Both the position numbers and the translations under genes were made by a program. 41,956 bases of DNA. Origin: Bacillota bacterium. Lineage in GTDB: Bacteria; Bacillota; Clostridia; Lachnospirales; Lachnospiraceae. Positions 32,907-41,865 of the stretch are shown here, one piece after another (position 1 is the first letter of the stretch; every line of letters begins with the position of its first letter). The stretch spans positions 1-41,956 of the forward strand of contig JAEWPN010000073.1 in assembly GCA_023399455.1 (NCBI GenBank), read 5' to 3'. Below the pieces are notes generated by a model, which saw nothing but the letters and a program-made list of their open reading frames with translations, did not search any database and was not told where the DNA came from.

Positions 32907-33788
32907 ATGAAAAAATGGTTAGCAGCAATGATGGCAGCAGTACTTAGTATGTCCCTTTTGACCGCATGCGGAAGCACGGCGCAGGAAGCGGCTCCGGAAG
33001 AAACGGCACAGACCGAGCAGGCTGAAGAAACAGCGCAGGAGGAGACTCCCGCAGAGGATACAGCACAGGAAGAGACTTCCACAGAGGATACAGCAGCAGT
33101 GTCCGAAGCTTTAGCGGACGGAGTGTTAAATGTAGGTACTAATGCAGAGTTCCCGCCCTTCGAGTACGTGAATGATGCCGGGGAACCGGATGGTTTCGAT
33201 ATTGCGTTGATTAATGCAATCGGTGAGAAGCTGGGCGTTACGGTTCAGGTTGACAATATGGAATTCGCTTCCCTTGTTTCTTCCATCGGAAGCAAGATAG
33301 ACGTATCTATCGCAGGCATGACGGTAACAGAAGAGAGAAAAGCCAGTGTGGATTTTTCCGATCCTTATTATACCGCCGTTCAGTATGTGATTTTGCCGGA
33401 AGGCTCAGCGATCGCAACTGCGGATGATTTGAAGGGTAAGGCGATTGGCGTACAGCTTGGAACTACCGGCGATTTCATTGCGGAGGAGATTGAGGATGCT
33501 ACGGTATCCCAATATAACAAGGCAGTGGACGCTGTCAATGATCTGATCAACGGAAGACTTGACTGCGTTATCATCGACAAGAATCCTGCCATGGTATTCG
33601 AATCCAAATTCGAAGGCCAGGTAACGGCAGTGGACGGGGTGCAGTTCGGCTTTGAAGCAGAGGATTATGCGATTGCTATGCCGAAGGGAGATACCGTGTT
33701 AGTAGAACAGATCAATAATGCATTGCAGGAATTGATTGACGACGGCACCTTCGATTCCTTAGTAAGCCAGTACATAGAAGAGAACTAA
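32907..33788 (+). CDS. Amino acid ABC transporter substrate-binding lipoprotein
   Basis: This 293-residue protein carries a lipoprotein signal (MKKWLAAMMAAVLSM, lipobox LTAC at about 18-21), an acidic Thr/Ala/Glu linker of about 45 residues, and a type 3 solute-binding domain: GTNAEFPPFEYVND, PDGFDIALINAIGEKLG, FSDPYYTAVQYVI and VGVQLGTTGD-like GVQLGTTGDFIAEE. The family binds polar amino acids such as glutamine, cystine or histidine. Which one is unclear. The linker contains a 30-bp tandem duplication (33039-33098). AAGGTGAGG precedes the ATG. It is the first gene of a three-gene transporter set. Confidence 0.93.
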   Translation: MKKWLAAMMAAVLSMSLLTACGSTAQEAAPEETAQTEQAEETAQEETPAEDTAQEETSTEDTAAVSEALADGVLNVGTNAEFPPFEYVNDAGEPDGFDIALINAIGEKLGVTVQVDNMEFASLVSSIGSKIDVSIAGMTVTEERKASVDFSDPYYTAVQYVILPEGSAIATADDLKGKAIGVQLGTTGDFIAEEIEDATVSQYNKAVDAVNDLINGRLDCVIIDKNPAMVFESKFEGQVTAVDGVQFGFEAEDYAIAMPKGDTVLVEQINNALQELIDDGTFDSLVSQYIEEN

Positions 33789-33823
33789 TGTACCGGATAG
33801 GGCGGCAGATGTTGTATGATTTG

Positions 33824-33850
33824 GAGGATAGCGGAATACCCGCTATCCTC
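33824..33850 (+). repeat. Strong hairpin between binding protein and permease genes
   Basis: GAGGATAGCGG and CCGCTATCCTC form a perfect 11-bp stem around 5 bases, followed by ATTAAAAT, not a T run. It probably stabilises the binding-protein message or partly terminates, giving more binding protein than permease. Confidence 0.7.
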
Positions 33851-33918
33851 ATTAAAATATAGAGTAGGTTAAAGGGGTACTGGATAAAATATCCGATAGG
33901 AAAGGATAAAGAGAAAAT

Positions 33919-34620
33919 ATGCAGGCATGGTTCGAGAAGGCTTCAGCAATGTTTGAGGCCGCATTTGTCACCGGAGACCGGTGGAAATTATATTTGAACG
34001 GATTGGGAGTTACGTTGGAAATCGCCTTTTTTGCGGCGATATTGGGTATGATTATCGGCACGCTATTAGCTTTTATGAAGCTGTCGGTCAGAAGAAATGG
34101 AAAGAAATCGATATTGGCAGTGATTGCCAATGTTTATATAGATATCATCAGGGGAACGCCTTCGGTGCTCCAGCTGATGATCATGTGGTTCATTATAATG
34201 GCGAATAGTAAGAATGGCGTAATTGTTGCGATTTTGTCTTTCGGTATTAACAGCGGCGCTTATGTGGCGGAAATCGTGCGCGCAGGAATCCTTGCCGTGG
34301 ATAACGGACAGATGGAAGCAGGCCGTTCCCTCGGCTTATCAAAAGCGAAGACGATGATATACATCATCATTCCGCAGGCGGTAAAGAATGTGCTTCCTCC
34401 AATCGGAAACGAATTTATCGTGTTATTAAAGGAGACGGCAATCGTCGGTTATGTGAGTCTGACCGATTTGACAAGGGCAGCCAATCAGATCGCTTCCAGA
34501 ACATACGAAGCGTTTATGCCTCTTATAGGTGCGGCGGTGATTTATTTTATCGTAATTAAGATATTGACAATTCTGCTCGCCAAATTTGAGAGGAGGCTGC
34601 GTAAAAGTGATAATCGTTAA
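33919..34620 (+). CDS. Amino acid ABC transporter permease
   Basis: This 233-residue inner membrane protein has about five helices and the His/Glu-type permease signature: [17 protein letters not shown] at the start, [13 protein letters not shown] (near 75-87), and the coupling loop [22 protein letters not shown] (about 133-154) that contacts the ATPase. It forms the channel for the binding protein encoded upstream. The ATPase gene starts inside its last codons. Confidence 0.93.
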   Translation: MQAWFEKASAMFEAAFVTGDRWKLYLNGLGVTLEIAFFAAILGMIIGTLLAFMKLSVRRNGKKSILAVIANVYIDIIRGTPSVLQLMIMWFIIMANSKNGVIVAILSFGINSGAYVAEIVRAGILAVDNGQMEAGRSLGLSKAKTMIYIIIPQAVKNVLPPIGNEFIVLLKETAIVGYVSLTDLTRAANQIASRTYEAFMPLIGAAVIYFIVIKILTILLAKFERRLRKSDNR

Positions 34621-35329
34621 GGACCTGCATAAAAAATTTGAAAATAATCACGTGTTAAGAGGAGTGAATTATCACGTGCACCAAGGAGAAAAGGTTGTGG
34701 TCATCGGACCGTCCGGTTCCGGGAAAAGTACATTCCTTCGTTGTATGAATCTGTTGGAGACTCCTACCAGCGGAGAAATATGGGTGGACGGAGTTAATAT
34801 TACCGATACGAAGACCGATATAGATAAAGTAAGGCAACATCTGGGGATGGTATTCCAGAATTTTAATCTGTTCAATAACCTGACGATTATGAATAACATT
34901 ACTCTTTCTCCCATTAAGCTGAGGCTGATGAGCAAGGAGGAAGCCTCGGAGAATGCGCTGAAGCTCCTGGAGAGAGTAGGATTGACGGAAAAGGCGGATG
35001 CCTATCCCAGTCAACTTTCGGGAGGACAGAAGCAGAGAGTGGCAATCGTGCGTTCTCTCGCAATGAACCCGAGAGTGATGCTTTTTGACGAGCCTACCTC
35101 CGCACTGGACCCTGAGATGGTCGGCGAGGTTTTAGATGTTATGAAGGGGCTGGCGGACAGCGGCATGACGATGGTGGTCGTAACCCATGAGATGGGCTTT
35201 GCCAGAGAAGTAGGCACGAAAGTACTTTTCATGGATGAAGGAGTTATAATGGAAGAAAACACACCTCAGGAATTCTTCAATCATCCTAAGAGTCCGAGAC
35301 TGCAGGAGTTTCTGTCAAAGGTGCTATAA
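34607..35329 (+). CDS. Amino acid ABC transporter ATP-binding protein
   Basis: This 240-residue ATPase has Walker [10 protein letters not shown] (about 32-40), the signature [14 protein letters not shown] and Walker [14 protein letters not shown]. It is of the polar amino acid type. I chose the GTG at 34607, giving [14 protein letters not shown], because AGGAGG lies 10 bases before it; a TTG at 34586 would put that site inside the gene. It overlaps the permease gene by 14 bases. Confidence 0.93.
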   Translation: MIIVKDLHKKFENNHVLRGVNYHVHQGEKVVVIGPSGSGKSTFLRCMNLLETPTSGEIWVDGVNITDTKTDIDKVRQHLGMVFQNFNLFNNLTIMNNITLSPIKLRLMSKEEASENALKLLERVGLTEKADAYPSQLSGGQKQRVAIVRSLAMNPRVMLFDEPTSALDPEMVGEVLDVMKGLADSGMTMVVVTHEMGFAREVGTKVLFMDEGVIMEENTPQEFFNHPKSPRLQEFLSKVL

Positions 35330-35349
35330 TGTGTAAAGAATACACACGG

Positions 35350-35454
35350 TCGGATAAGGGCAAATTTTTGTTCCTGCTACGTTACTTTCGTTCCGCGTAC
35401 GCTCAGTACGCGTCGGTCAAGTGCCTTGCAGGGAGGGGAATTTGTCCCTTTCCG
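35350..35454. other. Nested palindromic element, about 105 bp
   Basis: AAGGGCAAATT (35355-35365) pairs with AATTTG-CCCTT (35438-35449), CCTGC (35372-35376) with GCAGG (35427-35431), and CGCGTAC (35393-35399) with GTACGCG (35405-35411) around GCTCA. The whole forms one imperfect cruciform or a branched RNA with no coding potential. It may be a MITE-like repeat or a structured RNA between the ABC transporter and the glycosyltransferase. No target duplication is evident. Confidence 0.5.
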
Positions 35455-35508
35455 ATTTTCCGCCCCTGAACGGTAAATTATATTATGTAGAAAATGGAGG
35501 AGGAACTG

Positions 35509-36531
35509 ATGATAACGATAAGCCTTTGTATGATAGTAAAAAACGAAGAGAAGATTTTGGACAGGTGTTTGTCATGCGTTGCTGACTTAATGGATGAAAT
35601 CATCATAGTTGATACCGGTTCCGATGATGGGACGAAGGAAATCGCGGCCAGGTATACGGATAAGATATATGATTTTACGTGGGTTCATGATTTTTCTGCT
35701 GCCAGGAATTATGCATTTTCCAAGGCTTCGAAGGAATATATATATTCTGTGGATGCGGATGAGTTGTTAGACGAGATCAATAGGGAAAGATTCCGTATTT
35801 TGAAACAGGAGCTGCTGCCGGAAATTGAAATCGTTCAGATGTATTATACCAACCAGCTTAAGCACGGATCGGTTTATAACTACGATAAAGAATATAGACC
35901 TAAACTGTTTAAAAGAGTGAGGAGCTTCACCTGGATCGACCCGATTCATGAGACTGTGCGAACGGAGCCGCTGGTTTTTGACAGCGAGATAGAGATCATT
36001 CATGAGCAGGAGGAAAGTCATGCGGCGAGAGATTTGGAGGCTTTTCGAAGAGTGTGCGGAGAAGGGCATTTATCGTCGCGTCTCCATAATCTTTACGCAA
36101 GGGAACTTTTTATCGCGGGCAGCGAAGAGGATGTAATTCTGTCAGGGCCTTTCTTTGAAGCCTCCTGTGAAGATACGGGGCGGTCTGTGGAAGAAGTACG
36201 AGAGGCGGCCTGCGTGGCGGCAAGAGCGGCACGGTTTAGGGGCGATAGGCTGAAGTTCCATAAATATGCGATGAAGGCGGTAGCCAGTAACGGGTGTGCG
36301 GAAATCTGTCTGGAGCTTGGATATTTTTATATGTCGGAGGAAGATTACCATGAGGCGGTGGTATGGTTCTATAATGCTGCTTTTGAATCGGAAAGTCTGT
36401 TGGACATCCGATGCAGAGGAGACAAGCCTTTGAATGGAATGGCGGAATGCTATAAGCGCATAGGAATGGAGGAGCAGGCCGCAGAGTATGCCCGTATGGC
36501 GAATAAATGGACGGCCGGCTCTTGCGAATAA
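35509..36531 (+). CDS. Glycosyltransferase family 2 protein with C-terminal helical repeats
   Basis: This 340-residue protein starts MITISLCMIVKNEEKILDRCL, the usual opening of GT-A family 2 enzymes of the SPS/TPR type, with IVDTGSDDGTKEIA and the metal-binding DXD-like VDADELLD. A segment KLFKRVRSFTWIDPIHET follows, typical for bacterial relatives. The C-terminal third (about 215-340) is helical with TPR-like pairs (YFYMSEEDYHEAVVWFYNAAF and GMAECYKRIGMEEQAAEYA). It probably adds sugar to a surface glycan or protein; acceptor unknown. The ATG at 35509 has GGAGGAGG before it; the earlier ATG at 35494 overlaps that site. Confidence 0.87.
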   Translation: MITISLCMIVKNEEKILDRCLSCVADLMDEIIIVDTGSDDGTKEIAARYTDKIYDFTWVHDFSAARNYAFSKASKEYIYSVDADELLDEINRERFRILKQELLPEIEIVQMYYTNQLKHGSVYNYDKEYRPKLFKRVRSFTWIDPIHETVRTEPLVFDSEIEIIHEQEESHAARDLEAFRRVCGEGHLSSRLHNLYARELFIAGSEEDVILSGPFFEASCEDTGRSVEEVREAACVAARAARFRGDRLKFHKYAMKAVASNGCAEICLELGYFYMSEEDYHEAVVWFYNAAFESESLLDIRCRGDKPLNGMAECYKRIGMEEQAAEYARMANKWTAGSCE

Positions 36532-36565
36532 CTGTTTGAGAGCATATAATAACTAAGGGCCCCCC

Positions 36566-36608
36566 AAAGTCATGTTTTTTCATGCAAGCATGAAACACAT
36601 GACTTTTT
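36566..36608 (+). terminator. Terminator after the glycosyltransferase gene
   Basis: AAAGTCATG (36566-36574) pairs with CATGACTTT (36598-36606) and TTTCATGC with GCATGAAA inside it, followed by a T run. A GGGC/GCCC-like pair extends outward. It is a long, stable intrinsic terminator. Confidence 0.8.
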
Positions 36609-36650
36609 GCCCCTTGTATCATATAATAGAAAAAACGAGGTTGACAGAAT

Positions 36651-37721
36651 ATGAAATGGGAAGAGAATGTTAGAAGGGTGGAGCCCTACGTGCCGGGCGA
36701 ACAGCCCAAACAGGCGAATATCATTAAATTAAATACTAATGAGTGTCCTTATCCTCCGGCCCCAGGTGTTCGGGAAAAACTGCGGCAGATTGATACCGAC
36801 AGCTTCCGCTTGTATCCTGATACTTCAATAGGAGAGCTTGCCGGGGAGCTGTGTGCCTATTACGGCGTCTTGCCGGAACAGCTTTATATTGGGGTGGGAA
36901 GTGATGATGTGCTCGCCATGGCGTTTCTGACCTTCTTTTGTTCAGACAAACCGATTTTATTTCCCGATATTACTTATTCCTTCTACGATGTATGGGCGGA
37001 GCTTTACCGTATACCTTATGAGCTTCAGCCTTTAGATGATGAGTTCTTTATCCGTAAGGAGGATTATTTTAAGCCAAATGGGGGAATCATTATACCGAAT
37101 CCCAATGCTCCTACCGGTGTTTTTGAAGAGGTGAGCACAATGGAGGAAATCATTGAGGCTAACAGGGACAGTGTGGTCATCATCGATGAAGCGTATATAG
37201 ATTTCGGCGGGGAAAGCTGCCTTAAGCTGATCGATAAATATGATAATCTTTTGGTCGTACAGACTTTCTCGAAGTCTCGGGCGATGGCGGGAATGCGCAT
37301 CGGCTTTGCCATGGGTAATCCGAAGCTCATCAGCTATCTTCAGAATGCGAAATTTTCCTTCAATTCCTATACGATGAATACTCCCGCTATTCTGCTCGGT
37401 GCGGAAGCTGTGAGGGATAAGGCATATTTTAAAGAAACTACGGAAAAGATTATAAATACACGAGAGAGTATAAAGCTGAGATTGAAGGAACTGGGCTTTT
37501 CTTTCCCTGATTCCAAAGCTAATTTTATTTTTGCGTCACATGAGAGAATACCGGCAAAAGAGATTTTCAATGATCTCAAAGAAAAGGATATTTTTGTCCG
37601 TTACTGGGACAAGCCGCGAATTGGTAATTATCTGCGTATAAGCATAGGTACGCCGGAGGAAATGGATATTTTGATGGAGAATCTGAAAGGCATGGTTGAG
37701 CATGATGGGGACATATACTGA
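36651..37721 (+). CDS. hisC: Histidinol-phosphate aminotransferase family
   Basis: This 356-residue PLP aminotransferase matches HisC, which converts imidazole acetol phosphate to histidinol phosphate. Seen are the N-terminal IKLNTNECPYPP, the PLP-binding NPNAPTG (149-155 area), the IIDEAYIDF motif, the PLP lysine in TFSKSRAMAGMRIGF and the C-terminal YLRISIGTPEE. No other histidine gene is near, so a role in aromatic or other amino acid transamination is possible. The end overlaps the methyltransferase gene by 20 bases. Confidence 0.88.
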   Translation: MKWEENVRRVEPYVPGEQPKQANIIKLNTNECPYPPAPGVREKLRQIDTDSFRLYPDTSIGELAGELCAYYGVLPEQLYIGVGSDDVLAMAFLTFFCSDKPILFPDITYSFYDVWAELYRIPYELQPLDDEFFIRKEDYFKPNGGIIIPNPNAPTGVFEEVSTMEEIIEANRDSVVIIDEAYIDFGGESCLKLIDKYDNLLVVQTFSKSRAMAGMRIGFAMGNPKLISYLQNAKFSFNSYTMNTPAILLGAEAVRDKAYFKETTEKIINTRESIKLRLKELGFSFPDSKANFIFASHERIPAKEIFNDLKEKDIFVRYWDKPRIGNYLRISIGTPEEMDILMENLKGMVEHDGDIY

Positions 37722-38529
37722 TTTTGCCGGCGTATACGATACCTTTATGGACGATACTCCTTATGAGGAATGGGCGGCGTATCTTTTGGAGCTGCTTGGA
37801 GAATATGGAGTCGCTGTTCCGAAGATAACGGAAGCGGCTGCAGCGGAGCGCAGCATCGTGGTGGACCTGGGCTGCGGAACAGGTACGCTGACACAGCTTC
37901 TTGCAGAGGCGGGATACGACATGATAGGAATCGATAATTCGAGGGAAATGCTGAATATCGCTCTCACGAAAAGGGAAAAATCAGGGAAGGATATCCTGTA
38001 TCTTCATCAGGATATGCGGGAGTTCGAATTGTATGGAACCGCGGGCGCAATCATATGCGTATGCGATTCCATGAACTATCTGCTGGAGGAGGATGAAATA
38101 GAGCAGACTCTTCGATTGGTGAACAATTACCTTTATCCGGGCGGTGTATTCATTTTTGATTTTAATACGATATATAAGTACGAGACAGTTATCGGCGATG
38201 CAACAATAGCTGAAAATAGAGAGGATTGCAGTTTTATTTGGGAAAATTATTTCGATTGCGACAGCGGAATCAACGAATATGACCTTACGGTTTTTGTGAG
38301 AGCAACGGAGCGCGGCGTTACGGAGGAGGACGGCGAGAGCTTTCGCCGTTTTACGGAGACTCATTATCAAAGGGGTTATACCTTAGATATGATGCGCTCT
38401 TTGGTAGAAAAGGCGGGAATGGAATTCGTGGCTGCCATCGATGCAGATACACGCGGCGATGTATGGGAAGAGAGTGAACGCATTTATGTAATAGCCAGAG
38501 AATGCGGAAAGGAACATGTTAATGAGTGA
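37702..38529 (+). CDS. Class I SAM-dependent methyltransferase
   Basis: This protein of about 275 residues has the SAM-binding motif VVDLGCGTGTLTQLLAEAGY (motif I, near 50-70), IGIDNSREMLNIA, and CDSMNYLL after the fourth strand, as in Rossmann-fold methyltransferases. Substrate is unknown. The start is ATG 37702 or 37705; TTG 37696 is also possible. It overlaps hisC at one end and hslO at the other (8 bases), so the three are likely one translationally coupled unit. Confidence 0.88.
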   Translation: MMGTYTDFAGVYDTFMDDTPYEEWAAYLLELLGEYGVAVPKITEAAAAERSIVVDLGCGTGTLTQLLAEAGYDMIGIDNSREMLNIALTKREKSGKDILYLHQDMREFELYGTAGAIICVCDSMNYLLEEDEIEQTLRLVNNYLYPGGVFIFDFNTIYKYETVIGDATIAENREDCSFIWENYFDCDSGINEYDLTVFVRATERGVTEEDGESFRRFTETHYQRGYTLDMMRSLVEKAGMEFVAAIDADTRGDVWEESERIYVIARECGKEHVNE

Positions 38530-39391
38530 CTATATGGTAAGAGCGACGGCAGCGGATGCGCAGATACGCGCCTTTGCGGCAACTACGAGAGAACTCGTGG
38601 AGGAAATGAGACAAATACATAACACTAGCCCGGTGGTGACGGCAGCTCTGGGACGGCTTCTAACGGGAAGCGTGATGATGGGAAGTATGCTAAAGAACGA
38701 AGATGATCTGCTGACGATTCAGGTAAAAGGAGACGGTCCATTACAGGGGATGACGGTGACGGCCGACGGGGAAGGAAACGTGAAGGGCTATGCTAATGAA
38801 CCACAGGTCATCCTGCCCGCCAATGCAGTGGGAAAGCTGGATGTAGGCGGCGCGGTAGGAAAGGGCTATCTGAGCGTGATCAAGGATATGGGCCTGAAAG
38901 AGCCCTATATCGGTCAGACGGCACTGCAAACAGGCGAGATTGCGGACGATTTGACCTATTATTTCGTTACTTCCGAGCAGGTGCCTTCTTCCGTAGGACT
39001 CGGAGTTTTGATGGAAAAGGACAATACGGTAAAGCAGGCGGGAGGATTTATCCTGCAGCTGATGCCCTTCGCTTCCGAGGAAGTGATCCGCATATTGGAG
39101 GATAATCTATCGAAATTCAGCTCGGTTACTGCAGCCCTGGATGCCGGAAATACGCCGGAGCAAATGCTCCAAATGCTGTTAGCTGACTTGGATGTTCAGG
39201 TGACGGATACTATGGAGGTCAGATATTCCTGTGATTGTTCTAAGGAGAGAGTGCATCGTGCGATAGTGAGTATTGGGAGAGAAGACATTCAGGAAATGAT
39301 TGAAGAGGGAAAAGAAGTAGAAGTGAATTGCCATTTCTGCAATAAGACATATTCGTTCTCGGTGGACGAGCTGAAGAAGATGCTCGATTAA
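38522..39391 (+). CDS. hslO: Hsp33 redox-regulated chaperone
   Basis: This 289-residue cytosolic chaperone protects proteins under oxidative stress. The N-terminal substrate-binding domain contains ALGRLLTGSVMMGSML and GDGPLQGMTVTADGEGNVKGY. The C-terminal zinc switch is complete: CDC near 232-234 and CHFC near 266-269, whose oxidation activates the protein. The ATG at 38522 has GGAAAGG 9 bases upstream; the ATG at 38516 is too close to it. For an anaerobe this fits defence against brief oxygen exposure. Confidence 0.95.
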   Translation: MSDYMVRATAADAQIRAFAATTRELVEEMRQIHNTSPVVTAALGRLLTGSVMMGSMLKNEDDLLTIQVKGDGPLQGMTVTADGEGNVKGYANEPQVILPANAVGKLDVGGAVGKGYLSVIKDMGLKEPYIGQTALQTGEIADDLTYYFVTSEQVPSSVGLGVLMEKDNTVKQAGGFILQLMPFASEEVIRILEDNLSKFSSVTAALDAGNTPEQMLQMLLADLDVQVTDTMEVRYSCDCSKERVHRAIVSIGREDIQEMIEEGKEVEVNCHFCNKTYSFSVDELKKMLD

Positions 39392-39432
39392 TATTTCATC
39401 AGACTGAGGTGTAAAGAAAAGAGAGGTGCGCT

Positions 39433-41358
39433 ATGAAGCACGGTTTTATTAAGGCGGCAGCAGCTACGCCGCGGATTAAAGTGGCCGATCCCGCATACAA
39501 TACTAAGCAGATTTGTGTGATGATGGATGAAGCAGTAAAGAGCGGAGCGAAGATCATTGTATTCCCGGAGCTTTGTATTACGGGTTATACGTGCGGAGAC
39601 TTATTTATGCAGGAGCTTCTCTTACAGGAAGCAAAGGCTCAGCTTATGACTCTTGCTGACCATACGGCGGATAAGGATGCCCTTGTTTTTGTGGGACTGC
39701 CTTTAGTTAGAGACAATAAGCTGTATAATGTGGCGGCAGCGTTGCACCGTGGGAATGTAATAGGGCTGATTCCGAAGGCGAATATTCCTACTTATGCGGA
39801 ATATTACGAGGGAAGGCATTTTGCACCCGGAAATGAAGAGGCGGTTCCCTTCATTCTGCAAAGCGAAAAAGGGGAAAAAACAGTTCCCTTCGGCACGGAT
39901 ATCTTATTCGATGGGGTCGCTATCGAGGGACTTTTGATTGGCTGTGAAATCTGTGAGGATCTGTGGGTCCCTGGGGCTCCGGCAGCTGAACATGTTATGG
40001 CGGGGGCAACTATTATCGTGAATCTGTCCGCATCCAATGAGACAGTAGGTAAAGGGGAATACCGGACGATGCTGGTGAAGTCTGCCAGTGCGAGAATGAT
40101 TTCGGGTTATATCTATTCCAGCGCAGGTGAAGGAGAATCCACGCAGGATATAGTATTCGGCGGACATAATCTGATTGCGGAGAATGGGACTCTTCTGGCG
40201 GAGTCGAAGCGTTTTAAGAACGGAATTATTTACGCCGATATCGATATACACAGAATAGTTAACGAGAGGCGGAGGATGAGTACGTATACTCCGGAGAGCA
40301 GCAGAAAACATACGATAATTCCCGCAAAGTTTGAGAAGGAGGAGATTTCCCTGACTCGTTCCTTTGACAGCGCGCCCTTCGTTCCAAGCGATAAGGCACA
40401 GAGGGATACAAGATGTGAGGAAATTCTGTCCATTCAGTCTTACGGACTGAAAAAACGTTATGAGCACACGGGCTGCCAGAAAGCGGTAGTGGGGGTCTCG
40501 GGCGGATTAGATTCCACTCTTGCACTTCTCGTCACGGTGCGTACCTTCGATATGCTGTCATTTGACAGAAAGAATATTCTGGCGGTAACGATGCCTTGTT
40601 TCGGAACCACGGACAGAACATATGACAATGCGTGCAAGCTGGCAAAGGCTCTTGGAGCTGTTTTGGAAGAGATAAATATAAGGGAGGCTGTGACCTTGCA
40701 TTTCAGGGACATCGGGCAGGATATGAATAACCATGATGTGACCTACGAGAACGGTCAGGCCAGGGAACGCACACAGGTACTTATGGATATCGCTAACAGA
40801 GAGAATGCTCTTGTCATCGGTACCGGAGATATGTCGGAGCTGGCGCTTGGATGGGCCACATATAATGGAGACCACATGTCCATGTATGGAGTGAACGCAG
40901 GAGTACCTAAGACTCTTGTCAGACATCTGGTGCAATATTATGCAGATACGTGCGGAGACGAAGGTTTGAAGAGAATATTACTGGATGTCCTTGACACTCC
41001 GGTCAGCCCGGAGCTGCTGCCGCCGGTGGACGGTATTATTTCCCAGAAGACGGAGGATTTGGTCGGACCTTATGAGCTTCACGATTTCTTCTTATATTAC
41101 ATGCTGCGATGCGGATTTGAGCCGGAGAAGATATATAGGATCGCGAAGGAGTCCTTTGCAGGACAGTATGATAAAGGGACAATTTTAAAATGGCTAAAGG
41201 TTTTCTACAGGCGGTTCTTTGCACAGCAGTTCAAACGTTCCTGCCTGCCGGACGGGCCGAAGGTGGGAAGCGTTGCCGTGTCGCCGAGGGGTGATCTGCG
41301 CATGCCGTCTGACGCAAGTGCAAAATTGTGGCTCGAGCGATTGGAAAAAATGGACTAG
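39433..41358 (+). CDS. nadE: Glutamine-dependent NAD+ synthetase
   Basis: This 641-residue enzyme makes NAD+ from deamido-NAD+, ATP and glutamine. The N-terminal nitrilase-type amidase holds the catalytic triad E46 (FPELCITGY), K115 (IPKANIPTY) and C173 (CEICEDLW). The C-terminal synthetase has the ATP-pyrophosphatase loop VSGGLDST (354-361) and VIGTGDMSELALGW. Length is typical of the two-domain form. AGAGGTG lies 5 bases before the ATG. A bidirectional terminator follows. Confidence 0.96.
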   Translation: MKHGFIKAAAATPRIKVADPAYNTKQICVMMDEAVKSGAKIIVFPELCITGYTCGDLFMQELLLQEAKAQLMTLADHTADKDALVFVGLPLVRDNKLYNVAAALHRGNVIGLIPKANIPTYAEYYEGRHFAPGNEEAVPFILQSEKGEKTVPFGTDILFDGVAIEGLLIGCEICEDLWVPGAPAAEHVMAGATIIVNLSASNETVGKGEYRTMLVKSASARMISGYIYSSAGEGESTQDIVFGGHNLIAENGTLLAESKRFKNGIIYADIDIHRIVNERRRMSTYTPESSRKHTIIPAKFEKEEISLTRSFDSAPFVPSDKAQRDTRCEEILSIQSYGLKKRYEHTGCQKAVVGVSGGLDSTLALLVTVRTFDMLSFDRKNILAVTMPCFGTTDRTYDNACKLAKALGAVLEEINIREAVTLHFRDIGQDMNNHDVTYENGQARERTQVLMDIANRENALVIGTGDMSELALGWATYNGDHMSMYGVNAGVPKTLVRHLVQYYADTCGDEGLKRILLDVLDTPVSPELLPPVDGIISQKTEDLVGPYELHDFFLYYMLRCGFEPEKIYRIAKESFAGQYDKGTILKWLKVFYRRFFAQQFKRSCLPDGPKVGSVAVSPRGDLRMPSDASAKLWLERLEKMD

Positions 41359-41396
41359 GAAGAAATCCGTTTCACCGGATTCCTTCCCGGATTTTT
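41358..41396. terminator. Bidirectional terminator between nadE and the convergent gene
   Basis: GGAAG-AATCCG (41358-41369) pairs with CGGATT-CTTCC (41376-41387) with one mismatch, followed by ATTTTTATTG on the plus strand. On the minus strand T-rich sequence also follows (CCATTTTTT). Confidence 0.75.
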
Positions 41397-41865
41397 ATTG
41401 CTCCCCCAAAGCATTAGCTGCGGCAGCCGATTCGGCCTTTTGCAGAGAAGCTTTAATGGCATCCAACAGCACCATGGAGGTATATTTGTTATCGTCGGAA
41501 TATGTAATGCCATCCAAAGACTGATTTTTGCATATCTGAGTTACGAGGTCTTCGAATGCCGGCTCGATAAGAGGGTACATGGTAGCAACCGCTTCGTCCA
41601 GGTTGACAATGCGGATACTATTGATATTGGTTTCGTCTACGGTAACCTCAATATCGACTATGTTATCGTTGAGCACGAGAGAAGTCGTATAAACGCCGGG
41701 CATATAAGAGTTCGCCGGCTTTATGATATTGGAGTCGTTATCCTTGTTCTTGGGGAGGAACATGATGATCAGAAGCACGATAAAGAGAATCCCCAGAACG
41801 GCAAAGATGCCGGTGTATATCAGTTCTTTCAAATGGAGCACAACTATTTTTGTTTTGGAACTCAT
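41395..41865 (-). CDS. Membrane-anchored FMN_bind-like protein of unknown function
   Basis: This 156-residue protein has one membrane helix (about 16-37) and an outward domain. The domain reads GVYTTSLVLNDNIVDIEVTV, INSIRIVNLDEA and later YSDDNKYTSMVLLDAIKASL, the strand order of FMN_bind domains (RnfG/NosR type). The threonine flavinylation motif SGATxTS is replaced by YSDDNKYTS, so covalent FMN is doubtful. An alanine-rich tail ends it. ACGGGGATA lies about 8 bases before the ATG. Alternatively it belongs to a related uncharacterised family of gut Firmicutes. Partners are not visible. Confidence 0.65.
   Translation of the reverse strand: MSSKTKIVVLHLKELIYTGIFAVLGILFIVLLIIMFLPKNKDNDSNIIKPANSYMPGVYTTSLVLNDNIVDIEVTVDETNINSIRIVNLDEAVATMYPLIEPAFEDLVTQICKNQSLDGITYSDDNKYTSMVLLDAIKASLQKAESAAAANALGEQ

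Noticed and set aside
39904..40467. 187-codon minus-strand frame
   Set aside because: It is antisense to nadE and lacks start signals.
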